A stretch of 64,000 nt of DNA from assembly GCF_035222275.1 (NCBI RefSeq), contig NC_085881.1:1302001-1366000 (forward strand). The letters are read 5' to 3'. The first letter of the stretch is position 1, and every line of letters starts with the position of its first letter. Position numbers and translations under genes: made by a program. Positions 12,375 to 22,982 of this stretch are shown here, in pieces. The notes below the pieces were generated by a model. The model saw only the letters and a program-made list of their open reading frames with translations. It did not search any database and was not told the origin of the DNA. This DNA is from Podospora bellae-mahoneyi (Eukaryota > Ascomycota > Sordariomycetes > Sordariales > Podosporaceae).

Positions 12375-13808
12375 CTATAACATCCCTTCCCCCTCAAACA
12401 AACCAGCAAGGCTCTCCCCAAAGTGCACCCTCCTAACCGCCTCCCCAAACACGCCGCTCACATCCAGCACCTCGACCTTGCCACACCTCCTCAAATGCGC
12501 CGTCTGGTCAACCGTGTTGGTCACCACCACCTTGTCGAGGGCGCTACTCTCGATCCGCTCCAGCGCATCCCCCGAGAAAACCCCATGCGTAACCACAGCC
12601 ACCACCCTCTCAGCCCCCTCCCGTTTCAACAGCTTGGCCGCTCTGGTGATGGTATTCCCCGTGTCAACCAAGTCATCAATCAACAAGCACGTCCGTCCTT
12701 TTACCTCCCCCACAAGCATCATTGTCGCTTTGGCGCTCTTCTTCCCGGGAATGAACTTGGGGTGTCGCCTCTCTTTGTGGATCAGGGCGAATGGGAGGTT
12801 CAACACGTCTGCGATGGCGGTGGCGCGCTTTGCCCCGCCTGCGTCGGGGGAGATGATTGTTACGGAATTGGTGGTGGGGAGGATGTGCTGGGAGATGTAT
12901 TTGCACAAAAAGGGGCGGGCGTGGAGGTTGTCGACGGGGATGTCGAAGAAGCCTTGGTAGGTTTGCTCGTGGAGGTCGCAGGTTAGGATGCGGTCTGCGC
13001 CTGAGCAAGTTAGGAGGTCGGCGACCAGGGAGCCGGATTGGGCCATCCATTGTTTGTAGTTTGGTTTGGGGGGGTGGAGGGAGAGCATGAGGGAGGGGTT
13101 TTCGTAGTCGTGGGTTGTAAATTGCCCCGGGGGAGGTGGTGGGAAGGTGTTGTTGTTGTTGTTGTTGTTGTTGCCTGTTCCGTAGGTGATGAGTTGTAAA
13201 GGGGGGGTTTGGATTCCGGAGGGGGTGCCGCCTCGGTATCCCACTCCTCCGGTGTTGTTATTGCTGTTGGTTACTCGACCGACGACATCGGCCATGTCTA
13301 ACCCTTTGCTGCCCAACCCTGCTGTGCGAGCTATATTTGGGTGGGGGGTGACGGGGACGCTTTCAAAGGTGTACGCTTCTGCTTTCCCAGATCCCGCTTT
13401 TCCCTCGCCGTCTACCACCATTCCTTTATCCCCACGAAGCGGTGCCCCTGCCTTGGAGAAAGCCAGGTCGGGCTGTCGACTGTATGGAAACAGTGGCAAC
13501 ACGGCTGTTACCCTCCTTGCGCTCCCGCCTTTGCACGCCGCGATCATGATGCAGACTTCCATGAGGTAGTCATTGACTTTGTAGTTTGGATCCTCCCCCA
13601 CGCCAAACGATTGGATGATGTAGACGTCTTTCCCTCGGACGGAGTCTTGGATTTCGCAGCGGGACTCGCCAGAGGAGAACTTGCAGAGGATGCGCTCGGA
13701 GGGGGAGATGGAGAGGTAGTTGCAGATAGAGAGGGCGAGGGAGATGTGGGAGTTGCCTGAGAGGATGGAGATGTTGCGGACCATGTTGGAGGAGGTTTTG
13801 CGTGTCAT
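12375..13808 (-). CDS. Ribose-phosphate pyrophosphokinase (PRPP synthetase), Prs1-like with large insertion
   Basis: One exon, 477 residues (a start at Met9, MVRNISILSG, is equally possible). PRPP synthetase moves pyrophosphate from ATP to ribose 5-phosphate, feeding purine, pyrimidine, His, Trp and NAD synthesis. Family landmarks are FSSGESRCEI, PLFPYSRQ, TCDLHEQTYQGFFDIPVDNL, ISPDAGGAKRA and VTHGVFSG. Between residues about 122 and 253 an extra ~130 residues separate the two halves of the first domain. The insert is Gly/Pro-rich with an eight-Asn run. Yeast Prs1 and Prs5 also carry 'non-homologous' inserts, so this is probably the Prs1-type subunit of a hetero-oligomer. The PRPP loop reads DDLVDTGNT, not the canonical D-T-x-G-T, which may mean weak activity alone. 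Confidence 0.9.
   Translation of the reverse strand: MTRKTSSNMVRNISILSGNSHISLALSICNYLSISPSERILCKFSSGESRCEIQDSVRGKDVYIIQSFGVGEDPNYKVNDYLMEVCIMIAACKGGSARRVTAVLPLFPYSRQPDLAFSKAGAPLRGDKGMVVDGEGKAGSGKAEAYTFESVPVTPHPNIARTAGLGSKGLDMADVVGRVTNSNNNTGGVGYRGGTPSGIQTPPLQLITYGTGNNNNNNNNTFPPPPPGQFTTHDYENPSLMLSLHPPKPNYKQWMAQSGSLVADLLTCSGADRILTCDLHEQTYQGFFDIPVDNLHARPFLCKYISQHILPTTNSVTIISPDAGGAKRATAIADVLNLPFALIHKERRHPKFIPGKKSAKATMMLVGEVKGRTCLLIDDLVDTGNTITRAAKLLKREGAERVVAVVTHGVFSGDALERIESSALDKVVVTNTVDQTAHLRRCGKVEVLDVSGVFGEAVRRVHFGESLAGLFEGEGML
13148..13171. repeat. (TTG)n triplet run inside the PRPP synthetase gene
   Basis: Eight triplets that encode the eight-Asn run of the insertion on the minus strand. A variable-length coding microsatellite. 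Confidence 0.9.
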
Positions 13809-15177
13809 GTAAGAAGGTAGGTAGTGTTGTTGGTTCTGGAGGTGAGAAAGGGCGATGATGGGAGCCAGCCCATTGCTTTGTCAAGGTGAAGCTCAAACAC
13901 GGCGGCGGCGACGATGTCAGGGGTTGATATGTGGCGTAAAGTGTGATCTGACAATTGGGCACCCACAACAACACCCTCTTCTTCCGCTTGTTGTATTGTC
14001 CCTCCCTCACACCGAATACTGTAGCTTTGTGTCCTTTGGGGTAGGACAATCTGCTTGGCAGGGACCTGATGTTCCGTTCGTTACTGCGGTGGTTATCGCC
14101 AAAGGGTACAGGTAGGTGGTCGAATATAAAGGGTCCAAAGATCCCGTCCTGTGCCGTCTTGTCAATGTCGTACAAACACCACCACGGATATGTACCCCCG
14201 GAAGATGTAAAACTGTGACCGTGACACAAAAACTGCTTGTCAATTCGTCGGTCGTGAGACCGGAATGGGGATTCGCCCTCTGCATATAATTGTCCAGCAG
14301 CCTCCGTCCAATGTTCTTTAAGGAATTTAACCCGCGTCTGGCCGAATGTCCTTCTCTCTCTTATGGATGGAATTGTCGATAGCGGAATCCGGCACATTCT
14401 GTAGCTCTCCCGCTGCGAGATTCCCGAGCCGTAGATCTTATATATATCCATCTACCTATTTGACCCCTCTTACATACTACTATCTTCTTCAGTTTTCCCC
14501 AAAAATTTGAAACCAAACCTTTCCATCCACACTCACCGAAGAATTATCCCATCCCATCCCAATAGCTATCCAAAATTCCCTTATCCGCCGCCTCCCACCC
14601 AGTGACGTCATACCAGCCCTTCCGCAATCAGACAGCTCCTAGACACAAGAGGTCCCAACACCAATGAATGGCTGCGACAGCCACACGTGTGTCTGGCCTC
14701 ACGAACCTTTCCAAAGAGATAGGCAACAATAGTGACAGTGTCCCCGGATTAAACAAATGGTCTTGTGATCAACTTGTCGAAAACAGCAACAAGTGACACA
14801 TCAAAATGCTGTGACACCCCCGCGCCTGTCTTGAAAAGAGAGGCATCACGCGACCCATGTTTTGGTATTCCTTCAATTTGCAAACGAGGTTGGTGATGAT
14901 CACTCGTGTGCTCGACTCAATGGACAGAAACCATTGGCACGTGTTGACAGTATTCAAAGCGACTTTCAATCACCGGAAACAACATCTCTTGAGGGCAGCA
15001 GAATTGCAGACCTATCCACCATTTTAAATCATCAAATATCAAGCGATCAAACAAACCGCCCAAGACTCCTCTCTCAAACCACAAGCTTCTCTCAAACCAC
15101 AACCTTGTCTCAAAACCACAACCTTCTCCCAAACATTTCTTCCCCATCCCACAGCCTCTCAGGCCATGAAAACAGTG
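13809..15177. other. Upstream region of the PRPP synthetase gene and 3' flank of U6
   Basis: No gene is visible. The part next to 13809 must contain the promoter of the PRPP synthetase gene. From about 15068 to 15134 lies a short tandem repeat just downstream of U6 (listed separately). Confidence 0.4.
15068..15134. repeat. Minisatellite of about 19-bp units next to U6
   Basis: Four imperfect copies of a unit like CTTCTCTCAAACCACAA (variants CTTGTCTCAAAACCACAA and CTTCTCCCAAAC) lie 45 to 110 bases past the end of the U6 gene. No function is evident. Yeast U6 has a downstream B-box promoter element, but I see no B-box consensus in these units. Confidence 0.75.
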
Positions 15178-15183
15178 AAAAAA
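15178..15183 (-). terminator. RNA polymerase III T-run terminator of U6
   Basis: Six consecutive T on the transcribed sense (minus strand) directly follow the U6 3' sequence. This is a standard Pol III stop. Confidence 0.85.
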
Positions 15184-15279
15184 TTGGTAGCGTCTCTTTG
15201 AGTAGCGTGTCATCCTTAGTGCAGGGGCCATGCTAATCTTCTCTGTATCGTTTCAAATTGACCAAATGCCCCGAAGGGC
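15178..15279 (-). ncRNA. U6: U6 spliceosomal snRNA
   Basis: The minus strand contains the U6 landmarks in order: a 5' hairpin GCCC-TTCG-GGGC, CATTTGGTCAATTTGAAAC, the catalytic ACAGAGA box within GATACAGAGAAGATTAGC, ATGGCCCCTGC, AAGGATGACACG and CAAAGAGACG, and then a run of six T that ends RNA polymerase III transcription. U6 pairs with U4, then with U2 and the 5' splice site, and forms the active site of the spliceosome. The AGC catalytic triad is present. No intron interrupts it, unlike some fungal U6 genes. The 5' end is set at the hairpin, as in fission yeast, and may be a few bases further out. Confidence 0.95.
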
Positions 15280-15789
15280 GAGGAAGGAAAAGAAGAAACC
15301 GATCAAATTCTGTCAGGCAAGTTGACAATTTATAGGCTGCCAGAAGGCATCCCGGGTGGCCTGTGCACGCTTGAAAATCCCCCTACTGAATGCAAATCGT
15401 CTGTGCGTCACCCCCGCCACTACGAAGATCAGGACAGCGTGGCTGGTGAGCAGCCGGATTGTTGCCTCTTGCCACCTCCTTTTTGACTCATCAGGAGGAA
15501 CGGCCTTCAAACAACATACACAGAGGCACCTCAAAGTACAAACACATATGCAAAGTCTGACAAGAAAGTTGGGACAAAATCTATTGTCTTATCAAAGAGT
15601 TCATCTATAACCGATCAAAACGAAGCGAAAAGCAATGTCAAAATCAACCCCCTTTTGTTATCATTGTTCTTCCTCTCTGAACGCAGCGCTGTTGTGGTAG
15701 GCTGCATGCAGCCAACCAAAAAAGTGAAAATCCACCCTCTTGATGAAAAAATCTCAATCCCATTACTCAACTATCTCGTAACTTCGAAG
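15280..15789. other. Region between the U6 promoter and the 3' end of ODC
   Basis: This segment contains the U6 upstream region and the ODC 3' UTR. No coding sequence is recognised. Confidence 0.4.
15327..15334 (-). promoter_or_regulatory. TATA-like element upstream of U6
   Basis: TATAAATT on the minus strand starts about 55 bases before the U6 5' end. A TATA box is part of fungal U6 promoters, usually nearer to -30, so the distance is long. Either the true 5' end lies further upstream or another site is used. Confidence 0.4.
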
Positions 15790-17263
15790 TTACAAGTCCA
15801 AAAGAGCCTTGGCACCGGGCTCACTGCACACGTAGATGACGTCGTGCTCGTTGGAAAAGCCGTTGAAAGTGGTGGCGGAGCATTTGGTGTAGGCACCCAT
15901 GTCCTCAAAGTAGAGCCAGTCACCAACGTCCAGGACAACAGGGAAGCGGATGCTCTCGGTGATGCGATCGATGCCGTCGCAGGTCGGGCCCCAGATGCTG
16001 TACTCCACTCCGCTGCGGTCGTCCATACCGTTGGCGGCGGGAGTGTCATACAGAGTCTGGCCGCCGGCGCGGAGCACCTTGGCCTCGGGGTGCTGGTGAT
16101 CAAACATGATGCTGCTGAAGTTGCCATACAGACCATCGTTGACATATAGCATGTAGCTGGGGTCGGGAGTCGTGGTGCCATTGTTAATCAAGGCGGTGTC
16201 CTGGATGGTGCGGCGGGCAATGACGTTGCAGGCCAAAGTGTAGGCAGCCGAGGCGTAGAAACGGCCGGGCTCAGCAATCAAGTTGATACCGCTGTGAGCG
16301 GGGAAGTACTCGTCGAGAGCTTCACGGAGAACACCAGCCATCTGCTCAAAGGTGCTGTCGGCGCAGAAGCCACCGCCGACATCCAGAGTCTTGAGCGAAA
16401 AGCCATAAGAAGCAGCCTGCTGAAAGACCATGTGAGAGTCACGGACGGCCTTCAAGAAAGCGCTGGGGTCCGAAGCGCCAGAGCCAACGTGGAAGCTGAC
16501 ACCCACGACGTTAAGGTTCAAGTCGCGGGCCAAGGCCAAAAGACCATCAGTCGAGTCGAGCGAGGCGCCAAACTTCATGCTGAGGCGGCAAAGGGACGAC
16601 GTGTCGTCGGTAAGGATGCGCAGATAAAGCTCGGCCTCGGGGTAGAAGCGGGCAATCTTGCGAAGCTCGTCGGCATTGTCAAAGGTCATGGCACGCACGC
16701 CCTGCTGGGCAACGTAGCGCACATACGAGTTGGTCTTGCAGGGCTGAGCATAGATGATGCGGGAAGGGTCAACTCCCATGCGGAGGACCTGCTCAATCTC
16801 GGCCTTGGAGGCGCAATCGAAACCATTGCCAAGGGCAGCCAGCAACTTGAGGAGCATAGGGTCCGGGTTGCACTTGACGGCTATTGCGTATGTTAGCGTC
16901 CTGTTTTTCTCTCATCTTCTCCATGACAAACCACTTACCATAGAAGGGCTTGACGCGAGGCAAGTTCATCTTCCAGCGGAGGTGCTGGCGGTAGACCTCA
17001 CCGAGGTCGGCCACAAAGAAGGTGTCCTCCTCTCCGGGCTCGCAGTCCTCGTGGTCAATGCTCTCCACGCGCTGGCGGAGGGCATTGCCAATCAGCTCCT
17101 TGGCGGTAGGACCCTCATGGTGGTGGTGGTGTTCACCTAAATGGTGATGGTTGTGTTGCTCAAAGTAGCCATTGTTGCAGCTCTTTAAAAAGACATGATT
17201 ATTCGTTAATTCCGTATAATCGAGTGATACGAAGCGATCGGCGAGCAAAGTTGGCATAACCAT
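15790..17263 (-). CDS. spe-1: Ornithine decarboxylase
   Basis: Exons 16939-17263 and 15790-16880, joined over a 58-nt intron, give 471 residues. The enzyme makes putrescine from ornithine, the entry step of polyamine synthesis, in the cytosol as a PLP-dependent homodimer. The PLP lysine is Lys111 in PFYAVKCNPDP, a codon neighbourhood restored by the splice. SFHVGSG, DVGGGF and EPGRF bind PLP, and the catalytic cysteine is Cys409 in WGPTCDG. Residues 38-49 form a His-rich insert (HNHHHLGEHHHHH) near the N-terminus that I do not expect in the core fold. The tight regulation known for fungal ODC fits the long leader described separately. Confidence 0.96.
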
Positions 17264-17835
17264 ATCCGGGATCGTAACGGGGGTGAGCGGTCGAGAAGAA
17301 TTAGGTGGTGGGTAGCGGCGGCGGGTGGGTAGAATATTAGAGATGTTCTCGTGATCTCGAGCGTGGGTGGGTGATGAGCTCTATATCGAGTTTATCGAAA
17401 GCTCAGAATATGTTTTTTGGGTAGTAGATAAAAGGCGATGTGATAGCACCGGGTGCTCAAGCGAGTATTAGGGAGGTCGGTGTGGGTAGCAGACTGGTCC
17501 CTCAAAGGTCTGACGAGGCTTCGTCGACTCTTCCTCCGTCAGAGGAAGAACCGCACAACTCGTCCTATGCGGCAGCTGGTTGTTGTTGGTATCGTGGGGG
17601 GCTTGGTTGAACAAGGAGTCGAACAGGGAGAGCTCGAGTTCCTTACGCGACTTCAGCAGGGGGTGGCAGGGAGTTGATGATGTGAAAGGTTTGTCGAAGG
17701 CTGAAATCTTGGTCTGAGACAAAGTCTACGGCCAAGGAAGCCGTATTGAGCTTGGGTGCCTTTGAGAAGACCAAAGGCAGTCAGGCGTAGCGATGGATAT
17801 CGCTAGCTGTTTCTGTGAGGCAGGATGCGCGTCAG
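17264..17835 (-). promoter_or_regulatory. Long ATG-free 5' leader of the ODC mRNA
   Basis: On the minus strand there is not a single ATG in the 572 bases before the ODC start codon, where about nine would be expected by chance. The next ATG upstream is at 17838 and opens an 11-codon frame. A TATA-like TTTATATCC at 17855-17863 would place the transcription start near 17825-17830, at the edge of this ATG desert. Neurospora spe-1 is known to have a leader of several hundred bases that takes part in polyamine control. The leader here has a comparable length but no upstream AUG frame. Confidence 0.6.
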
Positions 17836-17854
17836 CATGTGTGAAAACTCCTCC

Positions 17855-17863
17855 GGATATAAA
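17855..17863 (-). promoter_or_regulatory. TATA-like element for the ODC gene
   Basis: TTTATATCC on the minus strand lies about 590 bases before the ODC start codon and 20 bases upstream of the ATG-free leader. Position and fit suggest a core promoter, without direct proof. Confidence 0.35.
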
Positions 17864-19885
17864 CAATCAACAGCGAGCAACCCCGCTGGAAGCTCTTCAG
17901 AAAGCCATCCATCCCAGGTCTGAGACATGACGCATGCCACGCGGCCGAGTGGGTGGGATAGAGCCCAACCCAGCACGGTCGCTTGCGGTCATTGTCACGA
18001 GCGGGAGCTCCCAGCGGTCGTGCGCCGATATCTATCCGCATAGCCGCGGCGAGGTGAAAAATTTGCACTTACTTGGGAGGTGATGGGTGCGCGAACGCAG
18101 TAAGTGCAGGAGTTGTCCAGTGTAGCAATTGATGCCAAGGTCGATGATGTGTTGAGGAAGGAGGACAGTTGGCAAAGGGAAAATCGTGGGAAAGGGGAAG
18201 AGGTTCAAGGACGGGGGTGGAAGGTTTGGAAGCCGGCGTTGAGCTTCTTAATAATGGAGGGGCGCAGAGTGGGCGGGAGGCAGGTGCTTTGGTGGGGCAT
18301 TTTCGATGGATGGCTGTGCCTCGATCCTTGATTTGGATTTGGCAGAGCCCACAACAAAAAAAAAAAACTCCAAAGAGGGCACCACCTTTTTTTCCACCGG
18401 TCCCAGATATTTCGAGACACCGCCTACAGATGACAGATGGTGTCTACAGAAACCCTAAGGACCCTCGGCAACCATCTTCCTGTGACCTACCTAGATAAAC
18501 TCACCTGCCGTCTTTGGCAAAACATCATATCGCACCTGAGGTGGCCGCGCAATTCCATCAACTTCCCTTCAGTTGTCCCCGCGGCAAATATGCCGTGCTC
18601 TGCTGTACTACAGCAGCATACCTAGCTACCTATCTACAATGCGAGGCCAGGCCGCCGTCCGGTGTTGCTGACGCTCGTTATGCCGGATATCTGGCCGAGG
18701 CCGCCGTCTCCTGGCCCAGTGCAGTCACAACTCATGAGATGGTGGGTGGTCTCCTGGCCCGGTGGCGTGCCATCACTCGATCCGCAACTTGCGGTCAGCG
18801 AGCCAGTTTCGATGCCCAAGTTCCATCCCTTCTCCGCTCGTTAGCGGACGCTTGTGGTGTTGTGCGGGCCCATTGCACCGTTGGTCACGTTCCAGCATGC
18901 AACCCATCGCCGATATCTTTTCGTTCTGTATCGAGAGAGTCCATGGCCGGGGAAAGAGGAGAAAGTAGGAGCACACTGGAGCCAGTAAAAATCCCGCACC
19001 ATCAATCAGCCTGCTTTTGCTCTCTCTGGCATTCCATTCATTGTCTTTGCATCCGGCGGCTATCTTGGCTAAGGAGTGAATGAAGATTTTAGGTACAGCA
19101 TTCTCACACGAGCAACTTTTCTCACCCATCCCTAGGTTTTGATACCAGCAGCCCACAGCCATCCCATGTAGATCTGGCCAATGTCGTCGACGAGCTGCAC
19201 GTATCCTCTTGGCACACTTGCTTCTGGTTCCCCGCAGGAAAGGACTCAGACCTTCATTGGTCTTGCCGACTGTCCCTGCGCCAATATGCTCCCCCGTGCA
19301 GCCAACTGGAAGCCAACGGGAGACGACCAATGCATTTGACTCATGTGAAAGAAAAAAAAAGATAAACAGCCACTCGGAGCTGAGCCGCATTTGAACCACC
19401 CCCTTGAGAAACGTAGCAACCACAGAGAGGTACCTGCGTGAACGTGACGTAGGCGGGGCAAGAAAAAAAAAGTAACCACAAGAGTCAGGGGCAACTTCAA
19501 ACCTCAAAATGAAAAATATTAAAATGTACTCTGTTCTTTAGTCCGCAAGTCCAAAGCTGTGGAAGGCGGTTCTGAAAGAACGAGCTCGCGGCGCCAGGTC
19601 TTACTCTGGTCCTTTGATCTTGCGTTGGTTTGTGGCCTCATAGCTATTGCGTGAAGCAGTGAGGAGTATCGTATCTAAACGCGTGTGTATGGTAGGTAGA
19701 GTAGGAGAAGGTAAATGAAATGGAAGCATGAGAAAATGCTAGAGAAGGCTGATGAACACAAGTCATCAGGCACAGGACCTAGTAAATGTCACAAATGATT
19801 CATGTACACCAGCTGGCTATCAGAGAAGGGTATCATCGTTCATGTTGTACAGTAAAAATACAAACTGCAGGCCGTCGAAAACTGC
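17864..19885. other. Intergenic region between the ODC promoter and the 3' end of CYM1
   Basis: About 2 kb. A 189-codon frame at 18514-19083 (+) has neither known motifs nor a convincing start. GGCCGCCGTC and TCTCCTGGCCC words recur at 18645-18775. I see no gene that I can defend. Confidence 0.4.
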
Positions 19886-22800
19886 TTAAGCAGACCCGCC
19901 AATGTCCATCTCGTTGACGGTCCAAGAGTCGTCGACAAAGTCCCGCTTCTCACCAAGGAAGACAAGCCGCTCAGCTTGCTTCTCAAGCGCGCCAACAATA
20001 TACTTCTGAGCCACCTCGCGCACTTGATCCTTGGAGACATCGAGAAGCTGCTCGCGCCTCTTCTGCTTCATCTCCTCGGTGATTCCGTACAGGAAGTTGC
20101 TCATGCCCTCCTCGTTGACAGCCCGGGGCGCATCGACGCCTTGGAAGATGGAAATCTTGGCGTCCTCCAGGTCCCGGTCTGACCACTTCTTGTCAACAGC
20201 CCATTGTCCGGCACTGCGCATGATGTTGATCGTGTTGACCGGGTTGGGGTCGCGGTACGAGTAAAACCCAAAGATGCCGTCCAGGGCTCGGGAATATGCA
20301 CCGCCACCGTAGGCGCCTCCCTTTTCGCGAATCTCGTGATGCAGATGCTTGTGAGTCAAGAGCGACGAGAGCACCTGGAGCGGAGCATTGTCAGGCGATG
20401 TGTAGGAGACTGTCGGCAGAGCGAGCGCGCCATAGTAAACCTGATATGGCAGGGGGTAGAACGATTTGATGTTTCTCGCAAACTGGGTCGCTGGCCTGGC
20501 GTGGAAAGTGGCAGGCTTTTGTGGCACTGAACCCAGGAACTTGGACAGAGCGGCAGTGTTGTTGCTGACGCTTTCAGTATCACAAGTGATCGAAGCCCGA
20601 ATGTTCCCTGCAAGAGCAAACTGCTGGATCTGCTTCAACTTGTTGATCACATCGACGAGCTGGTCCGATTCAGGCCGACTTGCCAGGCTCGTTATCAACT
20701 TGACTTGCGACAAACCGTTGACCTGCTCCCGAATAAAAGCATCCCACGACAAGCCCGCTTCAGCTGCTCTGCGGGCATAGGCATGACCAGAAGAGGCAAT
20801 GTCGTTGACAACGCCATCAGCACCAGCCTGGAGAAGCTGCCGGATCTGCGGGGCGGCGTCTGGGCTGTCAAAGTTGGTCTCGACCATCAGCTTGCGAAGC
20901 AGATCAAACATGACGGGAACATTTCTGTCCAGGGCCATGCCTGTGAAAATAAGACCCTCGCTCGCCTGCTTGAAGTCCAAAGGGTTCGAGGCTGTGTGAT
21001 ATCCCACCGACACGCCGCCAGTCTTCAACTTCATCAGATCCTCCAACTGCTCCATTGTCATGTCCTTGGTACCAAGACGCATGATAGAGTCAGTAAAGAG
21101 AGGAATAAGCTGCCGAAGCTCATCTGGCAGGTTCTCCAGCGTGTTGATCGCCCGGAAGTATGTAAGGCCGTTTGTGGGCGCTTCCCGCAACTGAAGCTTG
21201 ACCTTCTCGACAGTCTCGTTCCTGAGCCCAACAGGCTCTTTCGATCGTGGAATGTCCTTGACATGTACGCTTGGGAGGCAGCTGAGATCTTCAGTGTTGG
21301 ACTTTCCTTGCTCAGCCAGCAAAGCCAACTCCTGTGTTTCAAACGCCTTCTGGGCCTGCTCTTCGCCACCGGCAGACTCGACGGCCTGGGCGATCTTGCC
21401 CTTCAGCCTGAATTCCTCCTCCTTGGCGAGTTCCTGGGCAAACACGGGAGATGGGGCCATGGTGAATGTGAGAGTATTGTCATTCAACAGGTACTTCTCC
21501 ATCAAGCCCTCAAGGTAACCGCCCTTGGCGTAACGCTCCTCAAATGCAGCGAGGGTGTCATTCCAAGACAACGAATCAAAAGGGTCGACTCCCGTAAACC
21601 ACTTGGGCTTGAGACGGTGCAGGAGAGACATGCCAAAATTAGCTGTCTTGTGCTTCAGACCCAATTCCAGCTGGTGCAGGTAGCCATCAATCTTGGACCG
21701 CTCAAAGCCCTTATCCCGCATTTGACGGAGGATATCCTGCACGGCCATCTTGAGCTTGGGAACATCGGCTTCCTGGACACCAGTCAGACCGATAGAGAAG
21801 ATTCCAACCTTGGCCGAACTGTCGTAACCGGTGTTGGGACTCCAATCGGTGCCGAGGCCACTCTCAATGAGCCCCTTGTAAAGCGGCGAGCCATAGCCAT
21901 CCGTGAGCAGCGCCGAGATCAAGGAGAGAGAAAAGGACTCTACTACATCGGAAGTGTCGCCGAGGACCCAAGAAACAGAAGTCTTGAATTGCTTGCTGGG
22001 GTCCACCAGGGGGTCAATGGGTCCATAGAGCTTGACTTCTCTTGGACCGGAGCTCAGGTCGATAGGCCTGTGGTTGGCCAAATCACCTCTGATAGCCTCA
22101 AAAGCACCAAGCTGAGCGTCAACCTCCCGCAAATGATCTGCCAGAGGCATATCACCATATGTGAAGATCTTGGCATTGCTCGGGTGGTAGTGCTCAGCAT
22201 GAAACTGCTTGAGTTGCTCATACGTCAGGTCGGTGATTTTTTGAGGATCACCACCCGAATTGTTGATATCCGGGAAGATGTGGTCCTGGAAGCGGATGTA
22301 GAACAGATAACCAGCATCAGACATCTGGCCCTTCATCTCGTTATACACGACACCCTTGAACACAAGCTTCTTATCCTCAGGCTTAGCTTGCGCCTCACCC
22401 GAAGCCAGAGCCTGGGGGTTCTCTGGTCCAATGCGCCACCCTTCCTGGGTAAAGTCGGACTTCTTGAGCAGAGGGCGCAGTGTGGCATCTAGGTAAACCG
22501 ACATGAGGTTCTTGTAATCCTGGGCGTTGGTCGTGGCGAAGGGGTAGAATGTGTGGTCCGAGGCCGTAAAAGCGTTCATGAAGTTGGAGAGGGTGCGTGG
22601 GAGCATCTTGAAGAATGGGTCACGAATAGGATATCTTTACCCAGTTAGCCTAGCTTCAGCGAGATAGATGTTGAATAGAGTGGCCAGCTACAAACTTTTC
22701 ACTACCACAGAGCGTGGTGTGCTCCAGGATATGCGGGACACCGGTGTCATCCGGTGGGTTAGTCTTGAAACCGATTGAGAAGACATTGTTGCTGTCGTCT

Positions 22801-22982
22801 CGCGCAATATGGAGATGTTCGGCACCCGTCTTGTCATGCCGCAGGTGCAGTGCCGTCAGTTCCAGCTCTGGCACATGCTTCGTCCGCAATAGTGTGAAGC
22901 CGTGAACTTTCTCGCCGATCTTGGGAAGCTGCGAGAGCTCCGTGGCAGCTTTTGCGCTGCGTTTGACCGTGTTGCGAAGCAT
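19886..22982 (-). CDS. CYM1: Mitochondrial presequence protease (PreP/Cym1)
   Basis: Exons 22696-22982 and 19886-22634, over a 61-nt intron with a non-standard GTTTGT donor, give 1011 residues. Cym1 is an M16C zinc metallopeptidase of the mitochondrial matrix or intermembrane space that degrades cleaved targeting presequences and other short unfolded peptides. The inverted zinc motif HxxEH is H84-I-L-E87-H88, inside [14 protein letters not shown]. The splice restores [15 protein letters not shown], a family hallmark. The N-terminus ([19 protein letters not shown]) is basic and Ser/Thr-rich with no acid residues in the first 14, as for a mitochondrial presequence. The length fits a full four-domain clam-shell enzyme. 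It is divergent from the taxilin gene. Confidence 0.95.

Noticed and set aside
13570-14451. 293-codon frame on minus overlapping the PRPP synthetase start
   Set aside because: It is out of frame with the conserved N-terminus of the enzyme and reads through its promoter. Its tail is a His/Pro/Leu shadow.
18514-19083. 189-codon frame on plus between ODC and CYM1
   Set aside because: No supported start, no similarity, and repeats of GGCCGCCGTC-like words explain part of it.
20705-22492. 595-codon open frame on the plus strand
   Set aside because: It lies antisense inside CYM1, whose frame has the zinc motif and conserved blocks. The antisense frame has no family features and arises from codon bias.
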